The position numbers were made by a program, and so were the translations under genes. Below the pieces are notes generated by a model. That model was given only the letters and a program-made list of their open reading frames with translations. It was not told where the DNA came from and searched no databases. A stretch of DNA of 64,000 bases, taken from the NCBI GenBank assembly GCA_963770765.1, contig CAVYQS010000005.1:186001-250000 (forward strand). Direction: 5' to 3'. Each line of letters opens with the position of its first letter. The stretch's first letter is position 1. Of the stretch, positions 7,478 through 15,509 are shown one piece after another. The DNA is from CAVPCY01 sp963770765 (GTDB lineage: Bacteria > Actinomycetota > Coriobacteriia > Anaerosomatales > PHET01).

Positions 7478-8299
7478 TCATCGACGCCCGGACCGCCTGC
7501 CTGTGGGGTGGTCCAACAGCAACGGTACGTCCCCGGAACGGACGGCGCCGATGTAGAGTTCCTCGCCAAGACGCTCGAAGCCCGGCGAGCTCACCTTCCC
7601 GCCGACACGGCTCGAGATGCGGCCGAGCAACTCGTCGTCGGTGAGGTCGGTGTCGCTCGCGATCATCACGAGGTTGCGGGTCTCGTCGCTCGGGTTGACC
7701 GACAGCCTCACCGGGAAGACCCAGACGTTTCGCCAGACGTTGCTCGCCGTACGGTGCATGCTACGGAAGGTCTTGCTGTGGGGTCCGTACACCGCGCCGA
7801 AGACGTTCCACGCGATCACACCGTCCTCGGCCATCCGGCCACGCGCCTCACGCATGAACTCCTCGGTCGTGAGATGGCGGGGCACCCGATCGTCGTCGAA
7901 GGCGTCCACGATCACGATGTCGTAGGCATGAGACAGCAGACTCAGGGCTTCTCGGCCGTCGCCGCAGACGATCTCGACGCGCTCCTCCGGTACCGAGAAC
8001 AGCGCGCATGCCACTTCGATGACCTCCGGGTCGATCTCGACCGCATCGATCTGCAGCCTCGGGTGATCGCGCCACAGCTGCTTCACGATACTGCCGCCGC
8101 CCAGCCCGATCACGAGCGCTCGCCGAGGGTCGGGCTTCACGGCGACCGTGACGTGCAGGTAGCCCACGTACTCGATATCGGTCGCGAAGGGGTCATCGAT
8201 GTGCATCGATGACTGGTGGTTGCGTTCGAACTTGAGCAGCCGGACGCCCTCGTTGTCGGTGACACGCAGCTGATGGAAGCCGGATTCGAAGTCAGGCAC
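7478..8299 (-). CDS. Spermidine synthase-like methyltransferase-fold enzyme
   Basis: The 273-residue protein has a Rossmann fold of the polyamine synthase type: LVIGLGGGSIVKQL (cofactor loop), AVEIDPEVIEVA (acidic residue for the cofactor ribose), CGDGREAL and IVIVDAFDDDRVP. The N-terminal beta-rich segment HQLRVTDNEGVRLLKFE also fits. The GTG start lies 4 nt after the stop of the DinB gene, so the pair forms an operon. The aspartates that bind the amine substrate in true spermidine synthases cannot be confirmed by eye, so the substrate is left open. Confidence 0.85.
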   Translation of the reverse strand: MPDFESGFHQLRVTDNEGVRLLKFERNHQSSMHIDDPFATDIEYVGYLHVTVAVKPDPRRALVIGLGGGSIVKQLWRDHPRLQIDAVEIDPEVIEVACALFSVPEERVEIVCGDGREALSLLSHAYDIVIVDAFDDDRVPRHLTTEEFMREARGRMAEDGVIAWNVFGAVYGPHSKTFRSMHRTASNVWRNVWVFPVRLSVNPSDETRNLVMIASDTDLTDDELLGRISSRVGGKVSSPGFERLGEELYIGAVRSGDVPLLLDHPTGRRSGRR

Positions 8300-8303
8300 G
8301 GTG

Positions 8304-8789
8304 TTACTGCAGTCCCATCGCGGCGCGCTTCTCGGCGATCCGCTCCACGTGGTCCTCGAGGTGTTCGACGGCGTGGTGGAAGATCTCGTGCAGGGTCTGC
8401 ACGCCGTTCTCGGAGTGGTTGGCGGTGCGTTCCCAGGCATCCGGGGCGAGACGCTCGAGGTCGGCCGCGAGCTGCTCGCGCTGGACCTCGAGGAGGCGCA
8501 GGTCGAGCTCGGGGTCGCGCTCGTGGTAGCTGAGCGGCCCGGGGTAATCGGCAGATTCCACGCCCATGAGCATGGGCTTGTCGGTGGCGATGGTGCGCTT
8601 GATGCGATCGCACATGAACTGGTCGGAGTCGACGATGTGGCACAGCACCTCGAGCGAGCTCATCTTGCCGGCGATGGGCCGAGCACGGAGCGAGTCCGGG
8701 TCCATGCCCGAGACCGCTTGGCGCAGGGTCGCGGGTCCGTTGCGATAGGCGGCGATGAGCTCAGCGGAGCTGGCGGACAGCGGAATCAT
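8304..8789 (-). CDS. DinB-family protein
   Basis: DinB-like proteins are four-helix bundles binding a metal through three histidines. This 161-residue protein shows the family layout: an N-terminal helix (LIAAYRNGPATLRQAVSGM), SSLEVLCHIVDSDQFMCDRI with the first histidine, and the terminal TLHEIFHHAVEHLEDHVERI with the histidine-rich second site. Many members act as thiol S-transferases (bacillithiol or mycothiol) in stress responses. It leads a two-gene operon with the spermidine-synthase-like enzyme. Confidence 0.88.
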   Translation of the reverse strand: MIPLSASSAELIAAYRNGPATLRQAVSGMDPDSLRARPIAGKMSSLEVLCHIVDSDQFMCDRIKRTIATDKPMLMGVESADYPGPLSYHERDPELDLRLLEVQREQLAADLERLAPDAWERTANHSENGVQTLHEIFHHAVEHLEDHVERIAEKRAAMGLQ

Positions 8790-9107
8790 GAGGTCTCCCG
8801 GATCGGCGGCGGCTGCGCCTCGATGATAGCGCGAACACTCGTGAGGTCCCGTGCACTATTGGCCGTTGTCCGGTCCGGAGCTGTCTGCTGAGATGGAGTA
8901 GGCGCATCGACCGCATGCGCCACTCGGATCGGAGCCTCCCACTCCCGGCGCGTCGCCTACTCAGGTGGGCGCGTCACGCATCGCCGTGAGACGGATCGGA
9001 GGGGGTGTGCTCGACGGTCACGGCGCAGTACTCGCGCGCCGCCGGGCGCCCCTGTGGACCCGGCACCGCTCGGCGCGATCTATCGGAGTCTAGAAATGGG
9101 AGAGATC
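8790..9107. other. Divergent intergenic region with a large imperfect hairpin
   Basis: No convincing gene is visible in this 318-bp gap. It does contain a nested inverted repeat: outer arms GAGTAGGCG (8896-8904) and CGCCTACTC (8954-8962) are perfectly complementary, and inside them GGCGCAT (8902-8908) pairs with ATGCGCC (8916-8922). The sequence GGATCGGAG occurs twice nearby. It could be a regulator-binding region for the divergent promoters or a small structured RNA. Confidence 0.45.
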
Positions 9108-9602
9108 ATGCGGATTCGACTCTTTGTCTTCATCGCACTTTCGTGCGCCATGCTCACGGGATCAGCCACGCAGGCCTATGCCATCTCATCGATCACCAAC
9201 TCACTGTCGCTCTCGGACCAGAGCATCAACACGAACCAGGTGATCAGCTGCACGGCAAAGACGGTGTACGACAACACCATCATCACCAACCCGTACAGCA
9301 GCAGCTTCTACACGGAGATGAACGCCTACCACTTCAACAAGCCGGTGACCACGGGATACACGGGCTTCAGCGGCGTGACGTGGGTCTACAAGTCGACCGG
9401 ACGGTTCACCACGCCGGCCTACGCGTTCAACGCAGGCACGCTGTGGTTCTCGGGCACGAGCAAGGTCACGAAGTCGGTCAGCTACACCGACAAGGCGAAG
9501 GCCGCGACCGCGGGAAGCCGCCGCAACAACCGCCACGGCCAGTACCAGGGGACGTGGGATTCGATCGGCGGTCAGGTCGTGAGGGTGAGCACGCACAACT
9601 GA
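9108..9602 (+). CDS. Secreted protein of unknown function
   Basis: The start is the ATG preceded by GGGAGAG, giving 164 residues. The N-terminus MRIRLFVFIALSCAMLTG followed by a small-residue region ending AYA is a clear Sec signal peptide. The mature part is rich in Ser, Thr, Asn, Tyr and Phe and looks like a beta-sheet protein; its last 35 residues are basic (SRRNNRHGQYQ). It contains a single mature cysteine. I do not recognise the family. The gene lies 61 bp before a permease-ATPase-permease set, so it may be the exported substrate or an extracytoplasmic partner of that transporter. Confidence 0.75.
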   Translation: MRIRLFVFIALSCAMLTGSATQAYAISSITNSLSLSDQSINTNQVISCTAKTVYDNTIITNPYSSSFYTEMNAYHFNKPVTTGYTGFSGVTWVYKSTGRFTTPAYAFNAGTLWFSGTSKVTKSVSYTDKAKAATAGSRRNNRHGQYQGTWDSIGGQVVRVSTHN

Positions 9603-9663
9603 GTCGGCGGAGGCCTGCCGACGAACGCGTGGTCGGTCGATTCGAACGGATGGGGTGGGGAGC

Positions 9664-10827
9664 ATGAAGGCGGGAGCGGTTCTCATCGGCCGGTACTATC
9701 GGCTTCGGGCGGTGAGTGCCGTTCTCGGCCTTCTGCTCATGACGAGCGCCGCCGCCGCTGTTGTGTTCATGGGGATGCTGTGGCCGGCGTTTCGGTACCA
9801 CCACACCGGCAGCGCCGATGCTGCGCGCTGGGACGTGCACGTCAACGGTCCGCTGGCGCAGTCCGACGTCGATGCTCTCCTGGGCGCCGCCGCCGAGTCC
9901 GGCGCTCGGCGCGTCGAGTTCGCCAACAGGGGAGCGATCAAGCGGCTTTCGGCGGGCGGCCGCGTGGTACACGATGCGGGTGACCTGTACGCGCTGAGCC
10001 CCTCGGGTGAGGCGGACTTCGAACTCACGTGGGCGGCCGCGCCGCTGGTGGTCTCGGGAGCGATGAGGGGTCAGAACGCCGCGGGTGTCGACTGGGTCAC
10101 CGCTCGACGGCTGGGCGTCGGCGTCGGCGACAGCGTGTCCTTCACCCAGGTCTACGCCGGCCCGGACGGCGCTCTTCGCATGCAGCGGGGGACAGCGCGC
10201 CTGTCTGCCGTGCTGGCGACGACGTCGGATATGCGGGGTCTCGTGGTGCGCTCGTCGCCCGAGCTTCAGTCCGTGGTTGAGCATACGGTGGGAGTGGTCG
10301 CCACCGACGCGTTCTTCGAATCGAGCGATCCCGCGGGACTGGAGGCGCGTCTGGCCGCTCTCCCCGGCGCGGAGGACCGAACCATCACCACCCGCAGCGT
10401 CTACCAGCGCAGCGCCCGGGCGAGCGCGCACCATGCCGGAGCGCGAGCGTACGGGTCGACAGGACTCCTCGTCGCGGCGGGACTGTTGTTCGTGGCGGTG
10501 CTGCGCGACCTACTCGTCCGTTTGGCGCGCCGCCGCAGCTCGCTGGCGGTCCTGTACTCGCTCGGGCAGCGAACCGGCGGGATTCTCGGCGTTCATCTGC
10601 TGGAGCAGTCGGCGATCGTCGGCGTGGTCTCGAGTGCGGGGTATCTGCTCGGGATCGAACTGCTGGTGAGCCAGGTGGGCCTCTACCCGCCTCGAGACTC
10701 GCGCACGACGCTGTGCGCGGCGTGGCTGCTGTGCGTCGCCGTGCTGGCGGTCGTCTGCCTGTCGATGGTCCGGCGACGCATCACCGAGCGATCACTGATC
10801 GCATCTGCCGCCGAATGGAGGAGCTGA
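9664..10827 (+). CDS. FtsX-like ABC transporter permease
   Basis: This 387-residue protein has the MacB/FtsX-type layout: one N-terminal membrane helix (about residues 17-40), a large extracytoplasmic domain of about 220 residues, and three C-terminal helices around residues 258-375. GGGGTGGGG precedes the ATG. It is followed after 5 bp by its ATPase and then by a second permease of the same layout, giving a heterodimeric transporter. Such systems export peptides or lipoproteins or transmit signals across the membrane; the substrate is not known. Confidence 0.82.
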   Translation: MKAGAVLIGRYYRLRAVSAVLGLLLMTSAAAAVVFMGMLWPAFRYHHTGSADAARWDVHVNGPLAQSDVDALLGAAAESGARRVEFANRGAIKRLSAGGRVVHDAGDLYALSPSGEADFELTWAAAPLVVSGAMRGQNAAGVDWVTARRLGVGVGDSVSFTQVYAGPDGALRMQRGTARLSAVLATTSDMRGLVVRSSPELQSVVEHTVGVVATDAFFESSDPAGLEARLAALPGAEDRTITTRSVYQRSARASAHHAGARAYGSTGLLVAAGLLFVAVLRDLLVRLARRRSSLAVLYSLGQRTGGILGVHLLEQSAIVGVVSSAGYLLGIELLVSQVGLYPPRDSRTTLCAAWLLCVAVLAVVCLSMVRRRITERSLIASAAEWRS

Positions 10828-10832
10828 CGGCC

Positions 10833-11489
10833 ATGCTCTACGAGCTCTCAGACGTCACGCTCGAGCATCCTGCCGCTGCCGTCACCGTGGCGAGGGGGCT
10901 GAACCTTCGCATCGCCGAGGGCGAGCTGCTGGCCCTCACGGGACCGTCGGGCTCGGGCAAGACCACCGTGCTGAACGCGCTCGCGGGCTTCGTGCGTCCG
11001 ACATCCGGACGGGTGACCTATCGCGGCCGGGACCTGGGCGCGATGGACGAACGCGAGTCGGCCGAGTACCGAAACCGCGAGATCGGAATCGTCCACCAGT
11101 CGTTCAACCTGATCGGCGACCTGGACGCGACCGGCAACGTGATGCTGCCGCTGCTCATTCGCGGCGACCGGACCGATGCCGCTCGCTGCCAGGCGCTCCG
11201 GATGCTGGAGCGCCTGGGCCTGTCACACCGCGCCACCCATCGCCCCGGGCAGATGTCCGGAGGCGAGCAGCAGCGGGTGGCGATCGGACGCGCGCTCATC
11301 GGCGCACCCGGCGTCTTGCTTGCCGACGAGCCCACCGGCAACCTGGACTCGGCGAGCACCGCTGAGTTCCTGGAGCTGCTGGTGGAGCTTCACGGGGCGG
11401 GATCGTTCACGGTCGTGCTCGTCACGCACGATCCGGCCGTGGCGGCGCTGGGGACGCGCCGCGTGCATGTCTCGCGGCTCTGGCCGTGA
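10833..11489 (+). CDS. ABC transporter ATP-binding protein, LolD/MacB type
   Basis: This 218-residue ATPase is complete: Walker A GPSGSGKTT, Q-loop IVHQSFNLIGDL, signature MSGGEQQRVAIGRAL, Walker B VLLADEPTGNLD and the H-loop LVTHDP. The start is the ATG with GGAGGAG located 9 nt upstream, inside the end of the preceding permease gene. The stop overlaps the GTG of the second permease (GTGA), so all three are translated together. Sequence type places it with LolD/MacB ATPases that drive mechanotransmission permeases. Confidence 0.93.
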   Translation: MLYELSDVTLEHPAAAVTVARGLNLRIAEGELLALTGPSGSGKTTVLNALAGFVRPTSGRVTYRGRDLGAMDERESAEYRNREIGIVHQSFNLIGDLDATGNVMLPLLIRGDRTDAARCQALRMLERLGLSHRATHRPGQMSGGEQQRVAIGRALIGAPGVLLADEPTGNLDSASTAEFLELLVELHGAGSFTVVLVTHDPAVAALGTRRVHVSRLWP

Positions 11490-12616
11490 GGGGCGTCCGC
11501 CCCGGCTTGGGCATGGCTCTGGTCTGGGGCACGTACGCGGCGCGGCCGGCCCAGTCGATTCGAAGCCTCGCCCTGATGGTGGCGATCGCCGCGGCGGTGT
11601 TCTACTTCGTCGCGATCATGCCGGCGTTCAACTACCACTACACGGCTGCGCACTCATCGGCGGTCTTCGGCGCGGTCGCCACCCTTCCGTGGCCGTCGGA
11701 GGCGAGCCGGGCGGTGTGGGACGCCCTCGCGGATTCCGGGGCCGACCATGCGTTGGTGTGGGACCTCGGGACCGTATCGGTGTCGGTGGCCGAGAAGAGC
11801 GTGACCGGCGTCGAGTGCAGGGCGCTCGACCCTTCGAGCCGTGAGTCACGGGAGCTGACGTACCACTCTGATCGGTTGATGGTCGCGGCGGTCGGCTCCG
11901 TTTCCCGGGACGCCATCGTGCTCGACACCTCGCTGGCGCGGAGGCTGGATGTTCGGTTGGGAGACCGCGTGCGGGTGGCCTCTGAGACCCAGGGTGCGCG
12001 GCGTCGCGGGCCGTTCACGGCAGCGGTGGTCGGGCTCGTCCGGCCGACGAACGAGACGTCCGGGGTGCTGCTCTTCGCCGCACCGGCCGGGTTCCCGCGC
12101 GGCGGGATGCAGGTGTTTCTCGGCGGTGGTAGCGCGGAGGAATCCCTGCCTGAGGGACGGTCGCGAGACCATGCAGGGTTCGTCCAGCGCGACGCGGCCC
12201 TCAGCAGCGGTCGCGCGCGCCTGGAGGCGGTACTGTCTCGCAACACCCGCTACGTGCTGATCTGGGTCAGCCTCGCCGCCTACTTCGGCTATCAGCTCTG
12301 GGACCAGATCGATCGTGTGGCCGATCGCCGGAAGCGCTATGCGATTCTCCTCTCGCTGGGGCTCGAGCAGGCGCTCATCGTCCGCGCTCTGCGCTTCGAG
12401 CAGCTCGCGCTGGCCCTCGTCACCGCTCCGGTCGGCTGCTTGCTGGGCGCCTGGGCGCTCGTATCGGCGTCGAGCATGTACCTCCCGACCGACAGCCTCG
12501 TCGCGTGCGTCGCGTATGCGTTGGGCGTGAACCTGCTCGCGGCATACGCGGCGGGGGTTCGGTTTCGCCGAGAAGTGCGGCAGCTGCCCGTCGCCTCGCT
12601 TCTCTCCGGCACGTGA
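11486..12616 (+). CDS. FtsX-like ABC transporter permease (second subunit)
   Basis: The 376-residue protein repeats the layout of the first permease: an N-terminal helix (SLALMVAIAAAVFYFVAIM), a long extracytoplasmic domain with a motif ARRLDVRLGDRVRVAS comparable to ARRLGVGVGDSVSFTQ in its partner, and C-terminal helices with charged cytoplasmic loops (RVADRRKRYAILLSLG). The shared motifs show that the two permeases are paralogues forming a heterodimer. The GTG start overlaps the ATPase stop. Function follows the ATPase. Confidence 0.82.
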   Translation: MRGVRPGLGMALVWGTYAARPAQSIRSLALMVAIAAAVFYFVAIMPAFNYHYTAAHSSAVFGAVATLPWPSEASRAVWDALADSGADHALVWDLGTVSVSVAEKSVTGVECRALDPSSRESRELTYHSDRLMVAAVGSVSRDAIVLDTSLARRLDVRLGDRVRVASETQGARRRGPFTAAVVGLVRPTNETSGVLLFAAPAGFPRGGMQVFLGGGSAEESLPEGRSRDHAGFVQRDAALSSGRARLEAVLSRNTRYVLIWVSLAAYFGYQLWDQIDRVADRRKRYAILLSLGLEQALIVRALRFEQLALALVTAPVGCLLGAWALVSASSMYLPTDSLVACVAYALGVNLLAAYAAGVRFRREVRQLPVASLLSGT

Positions 12617-12724
12617 ACGATGGCGGCAAGAGACAGGACAGGGTTGGGCAATCAGCGCCTGTCACTATCGGGTTCCGGCGGGATGCGCGGCGACGGTGGC
12701 ATCCCGAGAGAGAGGGGGACGAGA

Positions 12725-12982
12725 GTGACCGGACACCCGTTGAGACGAAGCGCCGCGTCCGAGCAGGCGTTGACCGGGAGGCAGAAGCAGATCCTCGATC
12801 TGCTCTGCGAGAACATGACGAGCCGACAGGCGGGCGCTGCACTGGGCATCTGCGCGCGCACCGTCGACAACCACTGCGTGCGCATCTGTCGCGTTCTGGG
12901 CGTCGCCGACCGGTTCGAGGCGGTGAGGGTCTGGAGGAGGCAGCAGGAGATCGGCCGCGATACCGCGTGTCAGGAGCAGTAG
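12725..12982 (+). CDS. Small LuxR-type (GerE) helix-turn-helix regulator
   Basis: The 85-residue product is little more than a LuxR C-terminal DNA-binding domain: LTGRQKQILDLLCENMTSRQ, AGAALGICARTVDNHCVRI, CRVLGVADRFEAV. The recognition helix follows the usual pattern. The GTG start with GAGGGGGACGAG upstream was chosen over ATGs at 12620 and 12683, which lack a clear ribosome binding site. There is no receiver or sensor domain. It lies about 110 bp after the exporter genes in the same direction and may regulate them. Confidence 0.75.
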   Translation: MTGHPLRRSAASEQALTGRQKQILDLLCENMTSRQAGAALGICARTVDNHCVRICRVLGVADRFEAVRVWRRQQEIGRDTACQEQ

Positions 12983-13060
12983 TCTGCCGATGGGAATACT
13001 CTCCACCGGCGGGAGTCACAGTGAAGGCCGGCCCCCGCCTGACCTGAGGAGGTGCTGGCG

Positions 13061-14290
13061 ATGCGCGCACGTAGGGCGCTGGTCGGCTGTGTTCTTGCCG
13101 CGATCCTCGCGCTGCTGATCGCTCTACCGTCCACGGCTTCGGCGATCGAGATCCGCGAGGGCGACACGGTGTCGGTGGCGCGTGGAGAGGTCCTCTCGGA
13201 CGACCTGTACGCCTTCGGCAACACGATCAGCATCGACGGCATCGTCGATGGCGACGTGGTGGCGTTCGGGCAGGTCGTCTACATCGGCGGCGATGTCACG
13301 GGATCGATCATCTCGGCCGCTCAGACGGTGCGGGTCGACGGTACGGTCGACGGCAGCGTCCGGGCCGCGGGGGCTACGGTCGATGTCGACGGCATCGTCG
13401 ACGGCGACGTGCTGGCCGGGGCCAATCAGGTGAACATCACCGGCTCTGTCGCGCGCGACGTCGCGGCGGGCGGTCAGAGCGTGCGGATCACCGGCACGGT
13501 GGGCCGCAACGTCCTCAGTGGCAGCGAGTCCCTCGTGATCGAGGGCACGGTCGGCGGCGACGTCGAAGCTCAGAGCAACGATGTGACGGTCGCCAGCCAG
13601 GGGAGCGTGGAGGGTGATCTGGACTACTGGAGCGAGAGCGAGGCGGAGATCCAAGGCGACGTGGCCGGAACCGCCACCCGCCACCAGCCGGTGGCCCGAG
13701 CGGAACGCTCTCCCGGCCCGGGACCGGTGCCCGCGCTGTTCGGCGTGATGCTGGCGTGGGTCCAGTCGTTCGTCGGTTTCATCGTGCTCGGTCTCGTCAT
13801 GATCTTCGCCATTCGTCAACCCGCCGAGCGCGGCTCGAGGGCGGTCATCGCCCGCTTCTGGTCCAGTCTGGGCGTCGGCGCACTCGTGTGGTTCGGCACG
13901 CCGATGGCGGCGGGATTCATCTTCGTGATCGGTCTGTTCTTCGGGCTGTGGTGGCTGTCGTTCGTGCTTCTCGCGGTGTTCTGGCTGCTGCTTCTCGGCG
14001 GCGTGGTCGTGGGCAGTCTGGCTGTCGGTCGAGCGATTCTCGGCAAGGCTTCGAAGGCAGGAGAACCCGCGCTCGGGTGGTCGCTCGTCTTGGGAGTCGT
14101 GCTGGTCTGGATGGTGGCGGTGGTCCCGGTCTTCGGGTGGCTCGCCGCGTGGGCGGTCATGCTCGCAGGCACCGGTGCGCTCGTGCTGACGTGGCTGGGG
14201 AAGGACGTGGCCCCCGTGACGCCGACCGTCACAGCGGGCTCGGCCCCCGCCCCGGTCGCGCCCCCGGTGGTCCCGCCGCCGGCCGGATAG
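13061..14290 (+). CDS. Polymer-forming (bactofilin-like) repeat membrane protein
   Basis: The 409-residue protein starts at the ATG preceded by GAGGAGG. A signal peptide is followed by about 150 residues of short beta-helix repeats, of the type GTVDGSVRAAG / GIVDGDVLAGANQ / GSVARDVAAGGQ, which resemble bactofilins. The second half has about four hydrophobic helices, and the tail is Pro/Ala/Val-rich. The repeats probably lie on the extracytoplasmic face, anchored by the membrane half. A structural or cell-envelope role is likely. It stands as a single gene, convergent with the toroid-protein gene 9 bp away. Confidence 0.8.
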   Translation: MRARRALVGCVLAAILALLIALPSTASAIEIREGDTVSVARGEVLSDDLYAFGNTISIDGIVDGDVVAFGQVVYIGGDVTGSIISAAQTVRVDGTVDGSVRAAGATVDVDGIVDGDVLAGANQVNITGSVARDVAAGGQSVRITGTVGRNVLSGSESLVIEGTVGGDVEAQSNDVTVASQGSVEGDLDYWSESEAEIQGDVAGTATRHQPVARAERSPGPGPVPALFGVMLAWVQSFVGFIVLGLVMIFAIRQPAERGSRAVIARFWSSLGVGALVWFGTPMAAGFIFVIGLFFGLWWLSFVLLAVFWLLLLGGVVVGSLAVGRAILGKASKAGEPALGWSLVLGVVLVWMVAVVPVFGWLAAWAVMLAGTGALVLTWLGKDVAPVTPTVTAGSAPAPVAPPVVPPPAG

Positions 14291-14299
14291 GCCGACGCG

Positions 14300-15361
14300 T
14301 CAGGAGGAGCCCCACTCCAGGACCTGCAGCGCGCGAAGGGTGAGCCATTTGCTGGGCTTGCCCTTGCGCTCCACGGGCCCGAGCATCTTGTCGTTGAACG
14401 AGTTGCGAAGCGTCCAACGCATCGCATCGTCTGCGGTCGAGCGCACCAGCTCCAGAGCCGACTCGTACTCCGGCCGGGGCTTCTCGCCGACATGCATGAG
14501 CGCCCACAGCGCCTCGAGCGCGTCGGAGTTGTAGGAGAGCGGGTACCCGAAGCGCAGCCACCCCGCCTTCTGCTTGTAGTGGAGCTCGGGGTGCTCGGCG
14601 AGGAACGTCTCGCGGTACCCCGCTCGCTCCGAGGGCTTCATCGCCCACATGTCCTCGTCGAACGCGCGGGCCTCCTCGGGCAGGCTCATCGAAACCTGCT
14701 TGTCGCGCAGGTGAGCGATGCACGCGTCGCGCAGCTCCTCGCACCCGCTTGGCCACAGCTCGCGCGGCACCGCGCCCATGAATAGCAGCTCCTTGACCGT
14801 CACCATGTGGCAGTATCCGTTGAGCTGGTAGCCCACCGCCCACCGGCAGTTGACCTCGCCGAGCTCGCCGTACAGGTCGACCAGCCCCCGAAGCGCCGCG
14901 ATCACACGCTCGTCACTCGCCCAACCCATGCGGGCGAGCGCTCGCGCGACGTTGGAGGTCAGGCAGCAGATCGACCCGGCGGGTCGCATGTTCGAAGCGC
15001 TCCACGAGCCGTCATCGAGCTGGCGCGAGAAGGCGTATTCGGCGGCGCGCTGCACGCGGGGGTCGTCTCCGCTCGCGTAGAGCTCGCCGAGGAAGTGGAT
15101 CTGCCACAGCGACCCTTGGTACTTCTTGTAGTCGCGCGCCGGGCGGTCCCACGAGCCGTCTTCGAGCTGTGCGTCGAGGATCGCCGAGATGGGCGCGTAG
15201 CTGTTGCGTCCTGCCCACAGCGCAGCCGTCTCAACGGTGTCGGGCTCGCCGAGCAGCGTGCGTCGCGTGAGAGTGGCGACGGCCGGGTTGTCGGGCTCGA
15301 GCAGCCACTGCAGCGTGGCCTCCGGCACCTGAGCGACGATCCGACTCGGGGTGGTGGCCAT
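14300..15361 (-). CDS. Alpha/alpha-toroid (prenyltransferase/squalene-cyclase-like) repeat protein
   Basis: This 353-residue protein has the repeated helix pairs of the terpenoid-cyclase/prenyltransferase superfamily, for example AILDAQLEDGSWDRPARDYK and EYAFSRQLDDGSWSASNM, each with the QxxDGSW core typical of QW-type repeats. The catalytic DxDD motif of squalene-hopene cyclases is not visible, so it is probably not a cyclase. GGAGGG precedes the ATG. It is divergent from an ATP-grasp gene. Such stand-alone toroid proteins are usually of unknown function. Confidence 0.72.
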   Translation of the reverse strand: MATTPSRIVAQVPEATLQWLLEPDNPAVATLTRRTLLGEPDTVETAALWAGRNSYAPISAILDAQLEDGSWDRPARDYKKYQGSLWQIHFLGELYASGDDPRVQRAAEYAFSRQLDDGSWSASNMRPAGSICCLTSNVARALARMGWASDERVIAALRGLVDLYGELGEVNCRWAVGYQLNGYCHMVTVKELLFMGAVPRELWPSGCEELRDACIAHLRDKQVSMSLPEEARAFDEDMWAMKPSERAGYRETFLAEHPELHYKQKAGWLRFGYPLSYNSDALEALWALMHVGEKPRPEYESALELVRSTADDAMRWTLRNSFNDKMLGPVERKGKPSKWLTLRALQVLEWGSS

Positions 15362-15509
15362 GCGGATCCCTCCTCGCACGTGCATGCACGCCGCGGAGCG
15401 TGGTTCCGCGGGCACCTGTGATGATACCCACCATCGATTCGCCCACGCGTGCGGCCGCAACGCTATCCTGTCCGAGTCCCGATCCTCATCTCGCAGGGAG
15501 CCCCGCCTC

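Noticed and set aside
9630..9660. tRNA T-loop-like GTTCGAATC on the minus strand
   Set aside because: No acceptor stem, anticodon arm or D arm can be formed around it.
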